The notes under the pieces are model-generated. The model made no database searches, was not told the DNA's origin, and worked only from the letters and a program-made list of their open reading frames with translations. This document shows, in pieces, positions 58,644-64,000 of a DNA stretch of 64,000 nt. Positions within the stretch are counted from its first letter, which is position 1. The number at the start of each line of letters is the position of its first letter. The stretch comes from Sambucus nigra (Eukaryota > Streptophyta > Magnoliopsida > Dipsacales > Adoxaceae), in NCBI GenBank assembly GCA_949130495.1, contig OX422221.1:30082917-30146916 (forward strand), in the 5' to 3' direction. A program made the translations under genes and the position numbers.

Positions 58644-60851
58644 GGGCGCCTGGTCACTTAACCTTTACACATCCCCACAGAATGGGAAAACCTATACGAA
58701 GAAGCTGTTGAGGTGGTGGAATGCATTGATTTTATGGGGGAAAATAGAATTGTTGCCACTAGATGGGGGGAAGAATTCGAAGATTCGAGGGAAAAAACAG
58801 TTTTAGAAAGAGCTGGCCCAGTAGCTGACTTATGTGGGATGATATCATTTGAAGAACTCCTCGGAGAAATAGATAGAGTGGCAGAAAAACCTGAGATTAA
58901 TGAGGAAACTGGATTTAAGTTTTTCCCTTCTTCAGTAAATCACATGACTAGATCTGGGAGACATTACCAAGTTCCCAACTCACTACCAGCAAATGATAAG
59001 GGGAAGGGCGTTAAAAACCTTCCTATGCCAGAAATGACACTCGAGGAGAGCAAGATCCTTGATCAACTGAAGAAAACTCAAGCTAACATCACCCTATGGA
59101 GGCTTTTTATATCTTCCCAGCTACACAAAAATGCTTTAATCAAATTACTCACTGGACCTGTAGTTCCTCCTTCTACCACGCCAGAAGAGGCGATAAACCT
59201 GGTCGAATCCTTGACCTCCACCCGAATGCTATCATTTTCTTAAGAAGAAATCTTCAGAATTGGGACGAATCACAATCATTCACTCAATATTTTCGTCGAA
59301 GTTATGGGAAGGGCCGTGCCACTCTCTCTTGTCGATATCGGACCCGCCTTGAATGTTTGCTCATTGAGAACCTTCAAGTGTTTAGGCCTGAAAGAAAGCG
59401 ACCTCGCTCCAACCTCCGCCGCTGTACGTCCCTACGATAATACCCGTCGTGAGGTGATGGGATCCATAAAACTTACAATAGGGGTTGGACCTATAAACCC
59501 TGTCGTTGAATTCCAAGTCATAGACATCCCACCTTGTTTCAACCTGTTACTCGGATGCCCCTGGCTCCACGGTATAAAGGGTGTGTCTTCCTCACTCCAT
59601 CAGAAATTGAAGTTCTTCGCCGACGGGAGATTCATCACCATCTTGGGTGATGACGGTAATGTCGAGGGTGCAAGCACCAGCAGTCCAATTCTCGAGATAC
59701 AATATGGGTTAAATGATATGCTCCTATCAGGTTTTCGAATCGAGCCATCCCTACTCCTGGTACAGGACGGTTTTAAAGAAAGGGTTTGTCCAGAATACGA
59801 CCCTCATGGCAATGTCAATGTGATTCAGATGTTCAGAAACAAGCACTTCATGCCCGGACTGGGGCTAGGACAGAGGCAGCAGGGGATACTTGAGCCCATC
59901 GAACTAAAGAAAGCCTTATCTTCTTACGTCTTCGGGTATCAACCATCAGAACAAGAGCTCAGAATGATCCGCCAGACTCGATCAAAAAGAGGATTAAACT
60001 GTATCCGAACTATCTCAGGTGATTACTTAAATGGACAATTCATCAAAGAGGGCGAGGATTTCCCCTTTTGCGGTTTTCCAGAACCGTGGTATGACCACAC
60101 AGACAAGAAAATAAAGCCTGGAATGGAGATCTTTTTCCAAGATAGCTACTCATGGGCCGAGAATTTCCCACACCGCGTACAACCGCTCATTATAGATACC
60201 GAAGAAACTGAGGAAAGTGACTCTGAAGATTCCTTCAACCTGCAGACACTAGGGTTGGCACTCTGCATGGTTTATTCAGACACTACATCACTGGATACCT
60301 CTCATCTGATCAAAGATGCTGACACACCTCTCCTCAACTGGCATGCTACGCCAACTTTACCTGTTGAAATCCCACTTAACCCCAATGTTCACCATATTTC
60401 TTCTACTGTTGTCCACCCTTGCTCAAATGTAATCGAGACCTCTTTTGATGAGGTTCTCAATGCTGTTTTTCCTATCAATAAAATAAACGAATATTTTGAG
60501 TACCTTGTTGTTCCTTACATTAATTGTTTAGATTCTAATCAAGCTTTTGATGACGATGATTTTGTAAATGAACAATTCTTAACTAATCTAAATAAGGTTA
60601 ATAATAAACAACATAACCGCATTCAAGTTAATGAAGAAGAGACTGTCGTTATTAATCTCAGTTCTAGTAGCCAACTATGCAAGATTAGGATAGGGGCTAC
60701 CCTTGACGAGCGTGAGCGCGCACAACTCGAAGAATTTCTAAAGGAGTTAGTGGATGTCTTCACATGGTCCTACGACGATATGCCTGGTATTGATCCCGAA
60801 ATAGCTCAGCACGAGATCCCCACTCTCCCAGATGCCAGGTCAGTTAAATAA
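58644..60851 (+). pseudogene. Tat gag-pro linker and protease region, with G-patch-like motif
   Basis: The frame continues through two stops near 58643-58673, then is open from 58713. HMTRSGRHY (about 58942) is a motif found before Tat proteases. A stop is at 59241. The protease follows from about 59304: LVDIGPALNVCSLRTFKCLG, in which the residues after the catalytic Asp (Ile-Gly-Pro) depart from the family pattern. The downstream FNLLLGCPWLH box is well kept. FMPGLGLGQRQQGI (about 59848-59890) is a Gly-rich G-patch-like motif typical of Tat elements. An acidic region with long charged linkers runs to TAA at 60849. Whether the protease could fold is doubtful. Confidence 0.8.
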
Positions 60852-62030
60852 AAATTGAGGAAACTCCTCACCGAATGGTCGCTCAAGGTCAAAGAAGAGG
60901 TGATCAAATAGTTAAACGTGGGTTTCATTTGAGTAGTCGAATATCCCACGTGGCTAGCCAACATTGTACCTGTACCAAAATCAGGAGGAAAGGTTCGAAT
61001 GTGTGTGGATTACCGAGATTTAAACAAAGCCTCTCTGAAGGATGATTATCCACTACCTAACAACGACATGATTGTGGACAACACAGCCAGTCATGCTCTC
61101 AAGTCATTCGTCGACGGGTTTGCCAGATACAACCAAATCAAGATGCATCCCGACCATCAAGAGAAAACCGCATTCATCACCCCATGGGGAACCTTTTGCC
61201 ACACCGTTATGCCATTCGGTCTCAAGAATGCTGGGGCTACCTACCAAAGGGCCGCCACAACCATCCTTTACGATTTTATTCACAAAGAGGTCGAGGTTTA
61301 CGTGGATGATATGATTATCAAGTCCAAAACTAGAGAAGGTCACGCTCCTCCTCTACGAAAGTTCTTCGGATGACTGCAATAGTATCAGATGCGACTTAAT
61401 CCATAAAAGTTTGTCTTCGGCATTACAAAGGGAAAACTCTTAGGATTCATGGTCAGCGAGAAGGGGTAGAAGCATATCCCGCCAAACTGAAGGCCATACT
61501 TGAGATGCCACCTCCCCGAACAGAGAAAGAAGTCTGAGGTTTCCTGGGGAAATTACACTATATCAGTCGGTTCATCAGCCAGCTAACCTCCATCTATGAA
61601 CTAATCTTCAAGCTCCTCCGAAAGATTCAACTAAGTTTTGGAACGAGGCCTGCCAAGAAGCTTTTGATCGAATCAAATAATACCTGACCCAACCTCCAGT
61701 TCTCATTCCACCACAGCTTGGTCTCCCTTTGCTCCTATACCTAACCATAACCGACACTGCAGCTGGGGCTTTGCTAGCCTAGTACCTTGAGGACTCCCGC
61801 AAAGAAAGAGCCATCTATTATGCCAATCACAAATTGGTCGGGTACGAGGTCAACTACACTGCTTTAGAAAAGGCATGCATCGCGCTTGTCTGGGTCACCC
61901 ATCAAACTTATATCCCAAATGGATCCCATCAAATACCTGCTCGAAAAACCTCCCTTGTCCAACCGAATGTCCCGATGGTTGATGCTCCTAACAGATTTCG
62001 ATATCATATACGTCACACAGAAAGCCATTA
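60852..62030 (+). pseudogene. Tat reverse transcriptase and first RNase H, broken
   Basis: After WSLKVKEEVI and two stops comes VEYPTWLANIVPVPKSGGKV, then RMCVDYRDLNKASLKDDYPL, KTAFITPWGTFCHTVMPFGL and the catalytic YVDDMIIKSK (61299-61328). Stops cluster at 61371-61410, and the frame changes between 61410 and 61834. RNase H shows TITDTAAGALLA (near 61750) with its Asp and, later, YTALEKACIALVW with its Glu. Several stops fall where the family has Gln or Arg. RT itself lacks only the residues lost to stops. Confidence 0.85.
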
Positions 62031-62500
62031 AAGGAAGAGTCATCTCTGACTACCTCACGGATTACCCCGTAGAAGAAGCAGATGTCTGGATCTCTGAATT
62101 CCCAGATGAAAATGTCCTCTACACCACTCCCGACTGCCCCCGATGGAAAATGTTCTTCGATGGAGCTGCCAACAAAAGGGGATATGGCATTGGGATACTT
62201 CTGATCGCCCCAGATGACTCTCATACTCCCATCGCCATAAAATTGGATTTCCCTTGCACCAATAACATGATGGAATACAAGGCATGCTTAGTGGGCCTCA
62301 AAGTTGCTCTCAAAAAGGGTATTCAACACCTTGATGTCTATGGGGATTCTGCCCTCATCATCGGTCAAGTGCTGAGAAAGTGAAAAGTCAAGGACGAAAA
62401 GCTTCAACCCTTTCATGCCTAATTAGAAGAGTTGGCCTCCCAGTTTTAAGATATCACCTTCCATTACCTGCCTCGAGCAAAGAATAACCTAGACGATGCT
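62031..62500 (+). pseudogene. Tat second (archaeal-type) RNase H
   Basis: WKMFFDGAANKRGYGIGILL, NNMMEYKACLVGLKVALKKG and LDVYGDSALIIGQV carry the Asp, Glu and Asp of an RNase H fold. The frame is in another register than RT. A stop follows at 62381. The duplicated RNase H is the defining feature of the Tat lineage and is thought to help remove the RNA template. Confidence 0.82.
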
Positions 62501-63883
62501 CTCGCCACTTTGGCCTCCATGGTCGACATGCCCGAGGGAATAACAATGACCCCCTTCCTAGTTCAAAAGCGAAACAAACCTACTCATTGCTACCATATTG
62601 AGCTTACCACCTCAGAAGATCCTGAACTAGTCAATTACTGGTACTATGATATTTGGTGCCTCCTCCGATACGGTATATATCCCGAGGGTTCTAACAAGAA
62701 CGACCGAGCTACCCTCCGAAGGCTGGCCACTCAGTACATCATCTGTCTTAAAGCACTATTCAAGAGGAATTTCGATGGAACCAATTTGCACTGTATCGCA
62801 GGGGCTGACATTGAAAAGATAATGCAGAAAATCCACAGCAGGGAATGCGAGCCCCACATAAATGGTCACATGATTTCCAAGAAGATCATCCATCAGGGCT
62901 ACTACTGGACCACCATGGCCCAGGATTGCCCCGCCTATGTTCGGAGATGCCCTAAATGCCAACAGTTCTCCAATCTTCGAAACTTACCTCCGAGGGAATT
63001 CTACAACATGACTTCTCCCTGGCCGTTCTCTACCTGGGGTATCGACATCATAGGAAAGATTACGCCAAAAGCATTAAATGGGCATGAGTTCATCCTGGTT
63101 TCCATCGATTACTTCACCAAATGGGTTGAAGCTGAGTCATACGCAGTATAAAATGCCAAGAAGGTGGCCAAATTCATCAAGAAAAATATCATCTGCTGAT
63201 ATGGGGTCCTGCACGAGCTAGTGTCAAATAACGGTTTTCACTTCGAGGAAGAAGTCACAAAAGTAGTCAACGAGTACGGGATTCAGAGACACAAATATTC
63301 TCCCTACCGATCTCAGACCAATGGTGCAGTTGAGGCCGCCAATAAAAACCTCAAAACCCTCATCAGCAAGATGACCGAAAGTTGTAGGGATTGGGCCGAT
63401 CGGATCCCGTACGCCCTCTAGGGCTATCGAACCTCAATCCGAGCCTCTACCGGGGCTACCCCTTACCCCCTGGTCTACGGCATGGAAGCAGTCTTACCTG
63501 TGGAGCTGGAAATACCCTTGCTACGCATCATGCTCGAAAGAAAGGTTGGTGAAGAAGACTAGTGCCAAGTCCGTCTTGATGAGCTAACCCTCCTAGATGA
63601 ACGGAGATTAAAAGCTCTTTACCACATACAAGGGTATCATCGCCGAATAGCGCATTCGTTCAACAATAAAGTCAAGGACCGCGGTGTCCGGGAGGGAGAT
63701 TTAGCCCTCAAGGAGATAATAGAACCCATTTGGTACCCCAGAGGAAAGTTCAAGCCCAATTGGAGCGGCCCTTACATTGTGAAGAAAATATTATCCGGCG
63801 GTTCCGCCTTGCCTGCTGACCTGGATGGTGAAGAGATGGCTCTTCTAGCCAATCTGGACCGTATCAAGAAATTCTACCCCTAG
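62501..63883 (+). pseudogene. Tat integrase, stops and a changed catalytic Asp
   Basis: The zinc-binding region is at about 62830-62975 (HINGHMISKKIIHQGYYW, CPAYVRRCPKCQ). The core has TWGIDIIGKI, with the first Asp. The second position reads VSNNGFHF, Asn where Asp is expected (AAT, near 63226-63228). RSQTNGAVEAANKNLK holds the Glu. Stops lie at about 63149, 63197, 63419 and 63560. The C-terminal part (SFNNKVKDRGVREGDLALKE, PRGKFKPNWSGPYIVKKIL) ends KKFYP before TAG at 63881-63883. Confidence 0.85.
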
Positions 63884-64000
63884 TTCGAAATCTCGGCGCG
63901 CTACGACTCTTCTCATCCCCCTTCTTTTAAAAAAAATTCCATCTCCCTCTACCCAGAACTACGTGGGCCTAATCCTCTGCAAAAACTATTTTTAAACAGA
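63884..64000 (+). other. start of the Tat 3' non-coding region, cut by the window
   Basis: Short stretch after pol without features; the polypurine tract and 3' LTR are not reached. Confidence 0.6.

Larger units (their letters stand above)
53475..64000 (+). mobile_element. Tat/Ogre-type Ty3/Gypsy retrotransposon, 3' end outside the window
   Basis: A 2.1 kb LTR is followed by a tRNA-Arg-like primer site and a 1.3 kb leader. One long polyprotein frame follows, with gag, protease, RT, RNase H, a second (archaeal-type) RNase H and integrase. The extra RNase H between RNase H and integrase and the GCGACTCCACTGGGGA primer site are hallmarks of the Tat lineage. Pol ends at 63883 and the 3' LTR lies beyond the window. 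Coding is broken by about a dozen stops and at least two frameshifts. The GC content of the LTR is well above that of the surrounding DNA. Confidence 0.9.

Overview
The window is nuclear DNA of a flowering plant, most likely a eudicot. It is AT-rich and filled with nested plant-type LTR retrotransposons, CACTA transposons, MITEs and a tRNA-derived SINE. It contains one intact-looking three-exon NAC transcription factor gene of the NST (secondary-wall) type. The species cannot be named from sequence alone.

Layout, left to right. 1-3813: the 5' end (minus strand) of a Tekay/Del-type Ty3/Gypsy chromovirus, with a 3.2 kb LTR that carries a hAT MITE. 3814-8877: the 5' half of a CACTA (En/Spm) transposon, minus strand, whose TNP2-type transposase reading frame is cut by that Gypsy LTR. 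8878-11845: mostly unassigned DNA with a subtilase PA-domain fragment, ending in subterminal repeats of a second CACTA element. 11846-20636: a full-length SIRE-type Ty1/Copia element (plus strand), one gag-pol frame with five stop codons, inserted in that second CACTA end, which finishes at 20708. 21415-22692: a miniature LTR element of 1.28 kb.

23193-27075: the NAC/NST-like gene on the minus strand, with two Tourist-type MITEs in intron 2 and a SINE in intron 1. Exon 1 is only 172 bp. 28668-30751: two related inverted-repeat elements set in (CT)n(TA)n microsatellites, one of them a 1.74 kb near-perfect palindrome. 30752-34237: AT-rich DNA with no recognisable gene.

34243-51955: an old, decayed Gypsy chromovirus (target duplication GTAAT). 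A younger Tekay/Del element at 36074-47054 (target duplication CAAAG) is inserted in its left LTR. 53475 to the end of the window: a Tat/Ogre-type Gypsy element on the plus strand, with a 2.1 kb LTR, a tRNA-Arg-like primer site, gag, protease, RT, two RNase H domains and integrase, truncated by the window edge.

None of the transposons looks autonomous: all reading frames carry stops or frameshifts, and some catalytic residues are lost. The only plausible host gene is the NAC factor. I found no tRNA or rRNA gene, no CRISPR array and no operon-like organisation.
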